Assembly (NCBI RefSeq): GCF_013044505.1
Contig: NZ_JABERD010000108.1
Coordinates: 1-32,248, forward strand
DNA from: Streptomyces sp. S3(2020)
GTDB lineage: Bacteria; Actinomycetota; Actinomycetes; Streptomycetales; Streptomycetaceae
Reading direction: 5' to 3'
Length of the DNA stretch: 32,248 nt
A model generated the notes under the pieces. The model was not told the origin of the DNA, ran no database searches, and saw nothing but the letters and a program-made list of their open reading frames with translations. Positions 7,554 to 15,779 of the stretch are shown here, in pieces (within the stretch, counting starts at the first letter, position 1; each line of letters opens with the position of its first letter). The translations under genes were made by a program, and so were the position numbers.

Positions 7554-10500
7554 CTAGGTGCTGCCCCTCACCCCGGGCAGGCGCTCAACGATGTGGAGAA
7601 GTGGCCCCATCACGCGCAGAGCCCAACTTCGCCGCCACTCAGGCCTTTTCCAAGGAGCGCGGAGGGTGTCCGTTGAGTCCTCGATCTCCTCGGGGTTTCT
7701 GTGCCCCTCCGTCCTTGCTTGTTGCCCTTCCAGGGCTCTGACCGTCTCTACGATTCCGCGCAGCACCCCCAGCGCTGCGATCACGAGTCGCGGACTCGGA
7801 CGTAGTGCCACCACGGACGCCACCTGGGCTGTCAGGCGGGGCCAGCGAAGCTGATGGGTGTTCAGGGCGACCAGTCTGATCGCGGCCGTCACAGCGGCAC
7901 GGTTGCCCGGCAGATGGGTGCGGAGCAGGCTCACCACCGGGCGTGCTATGGCCGCCTCCGCGTCGGACTTCGGGATCTCCAGGAGGTGGGCGAAGGCATC
8001 GGTGAGGTCAGCGGTGGCCTCCGCATACCGCTCTGCGTAAACGCGGACGATGGCTCGTCCGCCCAGACACCATGGGTATTTCGGGTCGTGGGCGAGGGCG
8101 CGGCTGAATTCCTCCTCCGCTTTGTCCAGCCGTCCCGCTTCCCACAGCAGCCATCCCCGCATCACGGAGGCCATCGGTGTCCACCCGCCGGTCTGCGCCG
8201 CCCGGTCAAGGTCGTCAAGGGCTTCGTCTTCCCGGCCGCCGAGGCCGTGCAGTGCCCACCCTCGAAGTCCATGGGCCCAGCTGCCCCAGGGGGCGTCGAG
8301 TTCGCCATGGCGAGGGGTAAGCATTGCCCTATCGATCTCCATGAGTGCGTCCGCATCGCGGCCGAAGCTGAGCAGCATCGATGCCAGGTTGAGGCGGATC
8401 CAAACAGACTCGTCGCCGTCCTGCTCCAGTTCGGCGGCTTCGCGCATCACGTGCTCGGCCTCGTCCCAGCGTTCAAGATCCTGCAAGCAACGGGAGCGTT
8501 CCACATGCGCCCCCACGTAGAAGGGGTCGATGGCCAGTGCCTGCTCGAGGTCGTCCAAAGCCGCCGGTGCTTCTCCGACCTCGCGTCGGAGCATGGCTCG
8601 GTTGACGTAGGCCCAGTCCTGACGGGGATCCAGGGCAATCGCCTGGTCGAGGTCGTCAAGCGCGTCGGCGCGGAGGCCCAGACGCCGACGCAACCATCCG
8701 CGGTAAGTGCGGTGTTCAGCGCGGTCGGGTTCCAGCCGCACGACCTCGTTCCAAGCGGCGAGCGACTCCTCCGCGCGCCCGGCATCCAGCAGGGTTCGTG
8801 CCAGGCCTTCCCACCCGTCGGTCCGTTCCCTGTCGAGGGCGATCGCCGAGCGGAAGTCGGCCAGCGCAGGTTCGTAGCGGTCGGCCCGGGCGTGCTGTAG
8901 GCCGCGTATGCAGTGCACACGCAGGCGTCCGGCCAGAGCGAGCTCCGTAGCCGCGAGCAGCGCGTCGAGCACACTGGTCAACGTGTCGCCTGCGTGTGTC
9001 AGTTCCAGTCTCGAGGCTGCGGATCCATCGGGCGAGTTCGCACCGGAATTGTTTCCTGCGCCTGCGGCAAGCCGCTGCCCCCATTCCCGGACCCGAGCGT
9101 CGTCCCCGTCTTCGCCAGCTTGAGCCAAGAGCTGCCCCCAGCGTCGTAGCGCGCCTTCGCCCTGCCCGCACGCCTCCGCTGTCTCGGCGAGTGCTTCGGG
9201 CAGCGCGCGGCCAGGGTCGGCGCACAGCCGGTGGTAGGTTTCCTGAGCCCGCCACTCACGCCACTGTGTGTCGCCCCATGGATCGTCCCGCGCCAGTACC
9301 TCCTCGCGCTGCTCCTGTGCCGCCTGGAAGAATTCCGCCAGTGCCTGGTGCGTCTCCCGCCACCGCGTGGGTGACCTGGTCCGCTGGTGGCGGAGCATGG
9401 GAACGCGTACGACCTCGTGATAACGACACCTCCCACTGCGGTTCGTGACGAATGCCAGTTGGCGCAGCCATCCGTACTCCTCCGCCGCCTCTGCGGGCAC
9501 TACGGCCCGGAAGACGTCCTCGTCGAACTCCAAGGGCAGCGCACAGGCGAGAGCCGCGTTTCGACGCGCGGGGTCGTTCTCCCACTTCAGGAAGCGTTCC
9601 ACCGCGGTGCCCGACGGGTCGTCCACAGCCTCGGCGGAGCTTGGGCGTGCCTGGGCGAGGGTATGTACGAGCACCGGCAGCCCGCCGGAGAGCCGCAGTA
9701 CTACCTCCGTAACGCGTTCGTCGGTGACTCCTTGAAGGGCCAGCAGCGTGCGGGTCTCCTCCTCGGTGAAGACCTCCAGCGGAATCTCGCACACCTGGTC
9801 GACCCAGTCACCCCAGCAGCGTGCGTCCAGCCGTCCCTGCCCAGAGAGCACCAGCTGTACGTTGTTGGGTAATTCCCCGTACACGTCGTTGCACGCGATG
9901 TCGCGCAGCCACTCGCCGAGGACGGGCCCCGTCCGCTCGTACACGTCGAAGAAGAGAATTACCCAAGGCCGTTTACGCGACACCTCGGCCAGCTCTCCAA
10001 GGAACACGGGGGTCAGGACCCCTACCGGATCCAGTACGAGGCGCACATCGTCGTGCGACGGCAGCCGCGAACCGAGCGCCGCCCACAGCTTGTCCGCTCC
10101 CTGGGCCATATGCTGCGGGTTCACCGCTCCGACGAACGCCCCGACGCCGGGCACCATCCCCAGACCGACGAGCCCGACCTGTGCGGCGAGAGAAGCAGAC
10201 GAGGACGCGCCCGCCGACATCTCCCCGGCTGGTCCCTCGGCACTTGCCTGACCACCAAACGCTCGCTGCGCCTCGTGCGCACGCTGCCGGTAGACCTCCA
10301 GCAGCTTCCCGAACCGTCGGAATGCCGCCCCTTGCCGGCCGAGGCGCTCGGCGACCGCCTCCATCGCCTCGACCGGGCTGTGCACAGAGTCGTCCACGTA
10401 CGCGGTGGCCGCTTCGACCTGCGTCCGCGCGAATTCCTCCCACTGCCGCAACAATGACGTCTTACCGACACCCGCATTCCCACATACGTGGAACAGGAAC

Positions 10501-10649
10501 CGGAAGTCCTCTCCTGCCGGGTCCTGAGCAAGGTTTTTACGGAAGGCACTCATCTCGGCGCGCCTACCGACAAAGCCGCTGCGTCGCCTGCGCCGAATCA
10601 GCTCCTGCCTCGATACGGCACGTTGTTCCACCTTCGACCACCCCCGCAC
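7554..10649 (-). CDS. STAND-type ATPase with C-terminal TPR repeats, 1031 aa
   Basis: Residues 25-70 hold an AAA/STAND entry: GFVGRRAEM, then Walker A GNAGVGKTS at about 57-65. The Walker B strand PWVILFFDVYER is at about 228-239. A winged-helix-like section follows (PLEFDEDVFRAVVPAEAAEE), and from about residue 560 to 900 there are TPR units such as ALADFRSAIALDRERTDGWE and ALDDLDQAIALDPRQDWAYV. This order (nucleotide switch, winged helix, repeat sensor) is that of bacterial STAND proteins, several of which act in phage defence or regulation. No obvious effector domain precedes the ATPase. The start may be GTG at 10649 or GTG at 10631. It sits alone, next to the HEPN/zinc operon on the same strand. 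Confidence 0.75.
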   Translation of the reverse strand: MRGWSKVEQRAVSRQELIRRRRRSGFVGRRAEMSAFRKNLAQDPAGEDFRFLFHVCGNAGVGKTSLLRQWEEFARTQVEAATAYVDDSVHSPVEAMEAVAERLGRQGAAFRRFGKLLEVYRQRAHEAQRAFGGQASAEGPAGEMSAGASSSASLAAQVGLVGLGMVPGVGAFVGAVNPQHMAQGADKLWAALGSRLPSHDDVRLVLDPVGVLTPVFLGELAEVSRKRPWVILFFDVYERTGPVLGEWLRDIACNDVYGELPNNVQLVLSGQGRLDARCWGDWVDQVCEIPLEVFTEEETRTLLALQGVTDERVTEVVLRLSGGLPVLVHTLAQARPSSAEAVDDPSGTAVERFLKWENDPARRNAALACALPLEFDEDVFRAVVPAEAAEEYGWLRQLAFVTNRSGRCRYHEVVRVPMLRHQRTRSPTRWRETHQALAEFFQAAQEQREEVLARDDPWGDTQWREWRAQETYHRLCADPGRALPEALAETAEACGQGEGALRRWGQLLAQAGEDGDDARVREWGQRLAAGAGNNSGANSPDGSAASRLELTHAGDTLTSVLDALLAATELALAGRLRVHCIRGLQHARADRYEPALADFRSAIALDRERTDGWEGLARTLLDAGRAEESLAAWNEVVRLEPDRAEHRTYRGWLRRRLGLRADALDDLDQAIALDPRQDWAYVNRAMLRREVGEAPAALDDLEQALAIDPFYVGAHVERSRCLQDLERWDEAEHVMREAAELEQDGDESVWIRLNLASMLLSFGRDADALMEIDRAMLTPRHGELDAPWGSWAHGLRGWALHGLGGREDEALDDLDRAAQTGGWTPMASVMRGWLLWEAGRLDKAEEEFSRALAHDPKYPWCLGGRAIVRVYAERYAEATADLTDAFAHLLEIPKSDAEAAIARPVVSLLRTHLPGNRAAVTAAIRLVALNTHQLRWPRLTAQVASVVALRPSPRLVIAALGVLRGIVETVRALEGQQARTEGHRNPEEIEDSTDTLRAPWKRPEWRRSWALRVMGPLLHIVERLPGVRGST

Positions 10650-10749
10650 TCAGTATGGGGCGGGGCGTGTGATGGGCCCAGACCCGGCGCAGGGAGCGGG
10701 ATTATGTGAATCGGAAGCGTCCTGCGCGTGCAGGAAGAGGTCGGTGCGC

Positions 10750-10885
10750 CCGTTCCCCCACCGCCGACCTTGATGAGCCCGGCGACGAGATCAGCGGGCT
10801 TTTGCCCGTATCCGGACTCCAGGTCCACCGACACGGGGACGTCGACCGCCGCGATGATCGGCTTTACGGCGGAGAGTGTCCAGGT
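10750..10885 (-). pseudogene. scrap of an isocitrate lyase/PEP mutase-family gene
   Basis: A minus-strand frame reads KPIIAAVDVPVSVDLESGYG and continues QKPADLVAGLIKVG. This is the hallmark strand-loop of the isocitrate lyase/phosphonomutase barrel, where the aspartate and the GYG loop bind metal and substrate. About 45 residues are left of an expected 250-290, with no start and no C-terminal half. It marks a deleted metabolic gene between two defence-like genes. Confidence 0.55.
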
Positions 10886-10894
10886 CCCTGCTCT

Positions 10895-12031
10895 TCAGTC
10901 CGACACGGCAGCGTTACGCAGGCAGTCGCTGCAGGCGGTCTTGCCTGCCTGCGAGCGGAACGGCACGTAGCAGCGGTTGCAGTGCGCCAGCCCCGGAACC
11001 ACCTGGGCGCACCCGAAGCAGAAGAACACCGGCTCGTCCGGAGCAGCAGCGGTCCTCGCCCCCACCACCAGGCTTTCATCCCCGCAATCGGGGCATTCCT
11101 CCACGGCCATGATCCCGAACAGATCCGGTGATGTCGGGTCGCGGCCCAGCACGAACACGGCATACATCGTCGCCCCGTCGTGTGTCGGCTGGGACGTGCC
11201 GCAGAACCGGCAGATCACGCGGTGGTCCAGCTCGGGAACCAGGGCCCACTGGTCGCAGTCCGGGCACTGCACGGTGCGGTCACGCAGCGGCTCCAGGTCG
11301 GCACGTATCCGCTGCATGCGCTTCTTGACGAATCCCTGGATCCGCGACAGGCCGCCGCGGATGTGCTCCATGTCGGTCTCGGTGCTCTTCATCTCAGGCC
11401 ACGGCAGGGCGGGCAGAAGCTCCTCGTCGAGGAAGCGGATCAGGAAGTCCAGGACCTCGGCGGCCTGGCTCTCCACCGCGCGGGCGTTCGCGGCTGGCCC
11501 GATCAGCCCGTAGTGCTGCAGCGCGTTGCGGTGCTTCGCCAGTTTCAACACCGCGCTGGTCTCCTTGTCGCCGATGGCGGCCCCGGCGATGTCCTTCAGG
11601 CGCTGCACGGTCTCCTCGGGACTGCAGCTCTTCAGCGTGCCGTCCTCCAGCTCCGACCGCTTGGCCTGCCCCGGGTCCTTGAAAACCAGTGTCCAGTGCT
11701 CCAATTGGAGGCGGGCCTTCAAGAGCACCTCGGCGCCGGCCGCCAGGTGAAGGACGGCGTACTTCAGGTCTCGGGCGCTGGCCCGATCGTCGCCGGATTC
11801 CAGATGCTCGACCACACTCACCAGGTAGTCCAGGCCGTTGGGCACGGGAGGGAAGAACACCTCACTGCCCGGGTGTTCCACCTCCCTACGGGGGTCGTAC
11901 AACTCGCCGTCGGCGATGTTCGTTCTGCGCCAGCCCCCCGGCTGCCGCACAGGCGCGGCCTCTTCGTGGGTCCGCGCCTGGTCGAAGGGCTCCCAGTCCA
12001 GGTCGGGCAGCTCGTCATCGGCTGCGCTCAT
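10895..12031 (-). CDS. HEPN-like/zinc-ribbon protein, 378 aa
   Basis: The N-terminal half (residues 60-210) is helical and carries LKLAKHRNALQHYGL, where R168 and H173 form an Rx4H motif like the catalytic motif of HEPN ribonucleases. A preceding helix, KYAVLHLAAGAEVLLKARLQ, fits the first HEPN helix. The C-terminal part has six CxxC pairs (C256/259, 274/277, 313/316, 338/341, 351/354, 367/370), enough for three zinc ribbons. I infer an RNA-targeting protein; no named family is recognised. The ATG at 12031 overlaps the upstream stop by four bases, so translation is coupled to the 171-aa gene. It ends just upstream of the isocitrate-lyase scrap. Confidence 0.75.
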   Translation of the reverse strand: MSAADDELPDLDWEPFDQARTHEEAAPVRQPGGWRRTNIADGELYDPRREVEHPGSEVFFPPVPNGLDYLVSVVEHLESGDDRASARDLKYAVLHLAAGAEVLLKARLQLEHWTLVFKDPGQAKRSELEDGTLKSCSPEETVQRLKDIAGAAIGDKETSAVLKLAKHRNALQHYGLIGPAANARAVESQAAEVLDFLIRFLDEELLPALPWPEMKSTETDMEHIRGGLSRIQGFVKKRMQRIRADLEPLRDRTVQCPDCDQWALVPELDHRVICRFCGTSQPTHDGATMYAVFVLGRDPTSPDLFGIMAVEECPDCGDESLVVGARTAAAPDEPVFFCFGCAQVVPGLAHCNRCYVPFRSQAGKTACSDCLRNAAVSD

Positions 12032-12543
12032 GCGCCCGGATCCGTCCGCAGAGCGCCGATCACGTCGGATGGCAACTCCACACCCTGGTTGGCCAGCACG
12101 GCGACGGACTCGCTGAACGGCTTGGCCCGCTGCCGCTCGCGGAGCGCCGCGTCGACGTGCGCGTCGATGTCGCGGTGGCCGGCGCTGAGGACGTCGATCG
12201 TGGTCAGCAGCGTGTACGCCAGCGAGTGCAGTTCCCAGTCGGTGTCCCGGCGGCGCGTGTCGGCGTCCTCCCGCAAGGCGAGGGCCTCTCGCAACGGCTC
12301 GGCGTCCCGGACGAGTTGGGCCATGGCGTCCGCCGTCGGCGCCTGTCCGCGCACGGTGTGCTGGCCGACGCTGGCTAGCAGGCGGCGGGCGAGGGTGTGC
12401 AGGCCGTGGTCGTGCTCGGGGCCGCCGGTGTCGGTGCGCTGCTCGCGGGTGTCGAGTGCGCTGCCAAGGCGGGCAGCCTGGTGGGTGATCCGCGCGGCGA
12501 GGTCGGTGGCGGAGCGGGCCGGTGTGGGACGGGGCTCGGGCAT
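12028..12543 (-). CDS. hypothetical helical protein, 171 aa
   Basis: First gene of a two-gene operon with the HEPN-like/zinc protein (ATGA overlap at 12028-12031). The protein is helical and rich in Ala, Arg, Asp and Leu, with segments such as TDLAARITHQAARLGSALDT, WELHSLAYTLLTTIDVLS and AALRERQRAKPF. It has no cysteine motif or membrane helix and I cannot name a family. The ATG at 12543 (MPEPRPTPARS) is preferred to upstream codons in poor sequence. Tight coupling suggests it works with the HEPN-like protein, perhaps as partner or antitoxin; that is inference from gene order only. Confidence 0.65.
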   Translation of the reverse strand: MPEPRPTPARSATDLAARITHQAARLGSALDTREQRTDTGGPEHDHGLHTLARRLLASVGQHTVRGQAPTADAMAQLVRDAEPLREALALREDADTRRRDTDWELHSLAYTLLTTIDVLSAGHRDIDAHVDAALRERQRAKPFSESVAVLANQGVELPSDVIGALRTDPGA

Positions 12544-12925
12544 GGCGAGGAGCCTAGCCGGAATCTTATGGTATGTGATTCGCCCGGGCCGGGGTGTCAT
12601 GTGGTGTACGTGCACCCGACGTTTACCCGTCCGGGTGTTTCCGGGCTCACTTTGAAGATCCAAAATGCCTATGCGTCGCCCTGACGGCATGGGGACCGTT
12701 CCGAAGTCGCGTCATACCGGCGACTCCGAGTTCGGGCGCACCAGGCGCCGTTCTGGAGACCGGTTTTCGGCATGGTCCTCGGAAAATGATCTGCCATGCG
12801 CGGCGTAATCCTGGTCGAGCGCACCAACCTGACGGTGGACGAGGTCGGTCGCTACCGGCTGCACCTCACCGAGACACCCTGGACGGGGGAGCAGGCCGAG
12901 CCCAAGCCCCGGGACCGGGAGTTGA
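12544..12925. other. intergenic region between divergent transcription units
   Basis: This region separates the minus-strand HEPN operon from the plus-strand regulator/glycosyltransferase operon. It is less GC-rich around 12565-12585 and 12650-12670, as expected for promoters. One 50-codon frame (12796-12948) is open but unconvincing. I see no RNA gene or repeat. Confidence 0.4.
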
Positions 12926-12950
12926 CCCTCCCCTTACGTCAGGCTTGAGG
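12926..12950 (+). promoter_or_regulatory. candidate MerR/TipA-type operator and promoter
   Basis: Just before the regulator gene there is a TTGACC -35-like hexamer at 12922-12927. A CCTC (12927-12930) and GAGG (12947-12950) dyad encloses a near-palindrome, CCTTACGTCAGG (12932-12943). MerR regulators bind dyads inside elongated 19-20 bp promoter spacers, and the known tipA operator also has CCTC/GAGG arms around an ACGT-type core. This suggests autoregulation of the regulator/glycosyltransferase operon. The -10 hexamer is not clear. Confidence 0.45.
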
Positions 12951-12976
12951 CTGTGTACCGACGAAAGGGCAGGTGG

Positions 12977-13777
12977 ATGAGCTACTCCGTGGGGCAGGTC
13001 TCGGCCTTCGCCGGGGTGACGGTGCGGACACTGCATCACTACGACAAGGCGGGGCTGCTCTCGCCCAGTGACCGCAGCCACGCCGGATACCGGCTCTACA
13101 GTGAGGCTGACCTGGTCCGTCTCCAGCAGATCCTCTTCTACCGTGAGCTCGGCTTCCCTCTCGATGAGATCGCCGCGATCTTCAAGGATCCGCAGGTGAA
13201 CCCCTTGGAACGGCTCCGGGCCCGGCAGCGGCAGCTGAGTGAGGAGATCGCCAGGCTGCAGCGGCTGGCCGAGGTGGCGGAACGGGCGATTGAGGTCCAG
13301 AAGACCGGGGTGTCCCTGACTCCTCAGGAACGCTTCGAGGTCTTCGGTGAGATCACCTTCGACCTGAGCTATGCCACCGAGGCAGAACTGAAGTGGGCGC
13401 ACTCGGATGGACAGCGCGAGGCGATGGCGCGCGCGGCTGCTCACACCAAAGAGGATTGGTGTCAGCTCATGGGCGAGGCCGCCGCCTGGCGCGCGGAGCT
13501 GCTCGCGGCCTTCGATGAGGGGGAGCTGAGCAACGGCGAGCGGGCCATGGACCTCGCCGAGGAGCACCGCTTGCACATCTCACGATGGTTCACCTCCTGC
13601 CCGCCCGACATGCACCGGCGCATCGCGGACGACTTCGTCACCGACCCGCGCGCATTCGCTCTGGTCATACCGCCGTCGCAGCAACGCCCGGGCCTGGCCG
13701 CCTATACGCGCAAGGCGGTTCACGCCAACGCGGCCCGCCACGCAAGTGGCCGTACCGATTTCGAGGAGGACCAATGA
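12977..13777 (+). CDS. TipA-like MerR regulator with drug-binding domain, 266 aa
   Basis: Residues 2-70 are a MerR winged helix (YSVGQVSAFAGVTVRTLHHY, then KAGLLSPSDRSHAGYRLYSE). A long coiled-coil dimer helix follows at about 75-110. Residues 112-255 match TipAS, the all-helical domain that traps thiopeptide and other drugs in TipAL. The segment ending FTSCPPDMH (Cys208) sits where TipAL has its drug-linking cysteine near residue 214; that equivalence is inferred. The ATG at 12977 has the ribosome site AAAGGGCAGG, better than GTG at 12953. The gene is coupled by an ATGA overlap to the glycosyltransferase, implying drug-induced expression of both. Confidence 0.88.
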   Translation: MSYSVGQVSAFAGVTVRTLHHYDKAGLLSPSDRSHAGYRLYSEADLVRLQQILFYRELGFPLDEIAAIFKDPQVNPLERLRARQRQLSEEIARLQRLAEVAERAIEVQKTGVSLTPQERFEVFGEITFDLSYATEAELKWAHSDGQREAMARAAAHTKEDWCQLMGEAAAWRAELLAAFDEGELSNGERAMDLAEEHRLHISRWFTSCPPDMHRRIADDFVTDPRAFALVIPPSQQRPGLAAYTRKAVHANAARHASGRTDFEEDQ

Positions 13778-14988
13778 GGATCCTGATCGCCGCAGCCGGA
13801 TCGCGCGGCGACGTCGCGCCCTACACGGGTCTGGGCGCCGAACTATGCCGGGCCGGATACGACGTTACCCTCGCCACCACAGACACGTTCGCTCCCCTCG
13901 TACGCGACGCAGGGCTGGAATTTCGCAGCCTCCCCGCCGACACACGGGTGCGTGGCAGCGTCACAGGCAAACGTGAACTTATGCGCACTGCTGCCGCGTT
14001 CATCACCGAACTGGGTCAGGGCTTCGCCGACGTGATGGACGATGGCACGGACCTGCTCCTGCTGTCGACCACTACGGCTCCGCTCGGCTGGCACCTCACC
14101 GAGGCCACGGGCACACCGAGCCTCGGCGTGTACCTCCAACCCACCGCACCGACCGGCGACTTCCCGCCCGTCGTCACAGGCTCCCGCTCACTGGGCCGTC
14201 TCGCCAACCGAGCCACCGGCCGCTTCGCACTGCGCATGGCCGACCGCGTCTACGAACAGGCTGTCGCAAAGCTGCGCCACCGCCTTGAGCTGCCCCCGGC
14301 CTCACCTTCCGAGATGCGTCGACGACAGGAACAGGCGAATTGGCCCATCTTGCACGGCTTCAGCACGGTCCTGGCGCCCCGTCCCTCCGACTGGCGCTCT
14401 GGCCTGGAGGTCGTGGGCAACTGGTGGCCCCATCATCAGGCGGCCGAACGCCTGCCTACAGATCTGGAGGACTTCCTGCGTTCCGGCCCCCGCCCCGTCC
14501 TCATCGGCTTCGGGAGCATGGCGGCCGGTGACGGGGAACGGCTGAGCGAGATAGCTGTGCAAGCCCTGCGCCGCGCCGGGCTGCGCGGCATCCTCCAAGC
14601 CGGCAGTGCCAGGCTTGCCGCCGACGGGAACGACGTGCTCACGATCGGGGACGTACCGCACGCCTTGCTGTTTCCGCGGCTGGCTGCGGTGGTCCACCAT
14701 GGCGGGGCCGGCACCTCGGCCGCCGCGCTGCGTGCCGGAGTGCCCGCGGTCACCGTGCCGGTGACTGCAGACCAGCCGTTCTGGGCGGGGCGACTCGCCG
14801 CCCTCGGCGCCGCCACCGACCCGATCCCCTTCCGGTCCCTCACCGTCGAACGGCTTGCCGACTCACTTGACCAAGTAGTGAAGCAGCAGACACACAGTCG
14901 AGCCGCCGCAAAAGCGGCGCAACATCTGGTGACCGAGAATGGAGCAGGCCAGACCCTCAAGACCATCCAGCAGCTGACCGATGGATGA
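13774..14988 (+). CDS. family 1 glycosyltransferase, 404 aa
   Basis: The product is a GT-B fold enzyme moving sugar from a nucleotide sugar to a small molecule. The N-terminal acceptor domain begins MRILIAAAGSRGDVAPYTGL, the classic start of macrolide and sterol glycosyltransferases. The donor-binding C-terminal half has LIGFGSMAAGD and the signature VVHHGGAGTSAAALRAGVPA (about residue 307 onward), followed by the conserved VTADQPFWAGRLAALGA. Length is normal for the family. It begins within the regulator's stop codon (GAGGAGG ribosome site), so the pair forms an operon. No polyketide or peptide pathway genes are nearby, so inactivation of a foreign antibiotic by glycosylation is more likely than biosynthesis. 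Confidence 0.88.
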   Translation: MRILIAAAGSRGDVAPYTGLGAELCRAGYDVTLATTDTFAPLVRDAGLEFRSLPADTRVRGSVTGKRELMRTAAAFITELGQGFADVMDDGTDLLLLSTTTAPLGWHLTEATGTPSLGVYLQPTAPTGDFPPVVTGSRSLGRLANRATGRFALRMADRVYEQAVAKLRHRLELPPASPSEMRRRQEQANWPILHGFSTVLAPRPSDWRSGLEVVGNWWPHHQAAERLPTDLEDFLRSGPRPVLIGFGSMAAGDGERLSEIAVQALRRAGLRGILQAGSARLAADGNDVLTIGDVPHALLFPRLAAVVHHGGAGTSAAALRAGVPAVTVPVTADQPFWAGRLAALGAATDPIPFRSLTVERLADSLDQVVKQQTHSRAAAKAAQHLVTENGAGQTLKTIQQLTDG

Positions 14989-15019
14989 CGCCAATCCGCT
15001 CCTCGTCAAGCGCCGACCA

Positions 15020-15199
15020 CACTGCGACCTCACCCCCACCCAGCAGACCGCGAACCGGGCGTTGGCCCGGACTCGCGCCCCGGTCGAGCGTGGCGTTTCC
15101 CGCCTCAAGTCCTGGCGGATCTTCCGTCACGCCCGCTGCAGCCCGAACCGCATGAGGTCAATTGCCAAAGCTGTACTCACCCTGGAGCGGCACCGCTGA
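15020..15199 (+). pseudogene. C-terminal fragment of an IS5-type (DDE_Tnp_4) transposase
   Basis: The frame reads LTPTQQTANRALARTRAPVE, then RGVSRLKSWRIFRHARCSPN, and ends IAKAVLTLERHR. This is the last 60-odd residues of the DDE_Tnp_4 transposases common in Streptomyces, including the catalytic glutamate in APVERG. The rest of the transposase and the inverted repeats are absent. It begins directly after the glycosyltransferase stop, so an insertion sequence probably helped bring in or end the regulator/glycosyltransferase block. Confidence 0.8.
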
Positions 15200-15208
15200 A
15201 GAACCTCA

Positions 15209-15637
15209 GTGACCCGGGTGCCGCGCAGTGACGCGGCGCTGCCTGAGTACGACCGCTGCACGGTGCCCGAGGGCTTGGTCACCAGGCGGCGGCTACGGGA
15301 CATGGGCCTGAGCCCCGGCGGCAACGAGGGCCCGGTCGCGATCCTGCGATGCAAGCTGTGCGCGACACGCCCGCAGTGGTCCTGCCGTCACCCCACCCGC
15401 GGCTTCCTGCTCCGCGTCGACCTGGCCGTGCCCAAGCGCGTGCCGACGCTCGCTCAGGAGTGGGCCCTCGATCAGGCGATGGCAGCTCGGCAGACCTGTG
15501 GCCAGTGCCGGAGGCGGTTCTACATCTGCCTCTCGAAAAAGCTCGGCTGCTGCCTGGAGTGCTTCGACGGCACGCCCGCCGACCCCAGCAGCCTCATGAC
15601 CCTCCCGGCCTCTGCCGTTCACCGGCTGGCCGTGTGA
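15209..15637 (+). CDS. RRQRL-motif zinc-binding protein, 142 aa
   Basis: Known family of small Streptomyces proteins, often on integrative elements and plasmids. The RRQRL-like motif appears as LVTRRRLRDMGLSPGG near residue 23, followed by ALPE/VAILRCKLC-type sequence and a conserved RVDLAVPKRVPT strand. Cysteine pairs (CKLC, CGQC, CLEC) plus nearby Cys/His residues indicate two zinc sites. The molecular role is not established; nucleic-acid binding is plausible. The GTG at 15209 has a weak ribosome site, and the next GTG (15219) is out of frame. It ends four bases before a strong terminator hairpin. Confidence 0.7.
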   Translation: MTRVPRSDAALPEYDRCTVPEGLVTRRRLRDMGLSPGGNEGPVAILRCKLCATRPQWSCRHPTRGFLLRVDLAVPKRVPTLAQEWALDQAMAARQTCGQCRRRFYICLSKKLGCCLECFDGTPADPSSLMTLPASAVHRLAV

Positions 15638-15641
15638 GCCA

Positions 15642-15674
15642 GCCCCGTCCCGACCGTCCAGGCCGGGACGGGGC
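15642..15674 (+). terminator. terminator hairpin
   Basis: A perfect 11-bp stem, GCCCCGTCCCG pairing with CGGGACGGGGC, closes an 11-base loop five bases after the stop of the zinc protein gene. No U-tract follows, as is usual in Streptomyces. Confidence 0.75.
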
Positions 15675-15779
15675 CCGGCGGGCGTTGCTACGGGATTCGG
15701 CGTGGTCTGCGCAGGGCCGTTGGGCCGTGGGGAGCCATCAGGCCGCCTACCCAGCGGAGGACGTCCGTCGATGACGATG

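Noticed and set aside
12796..12948. 50-codon frame upstream of the TipA-like gene
   Set aside because: No ribosome site or family match, and it runs into the likely promoter/operator of the regulator.
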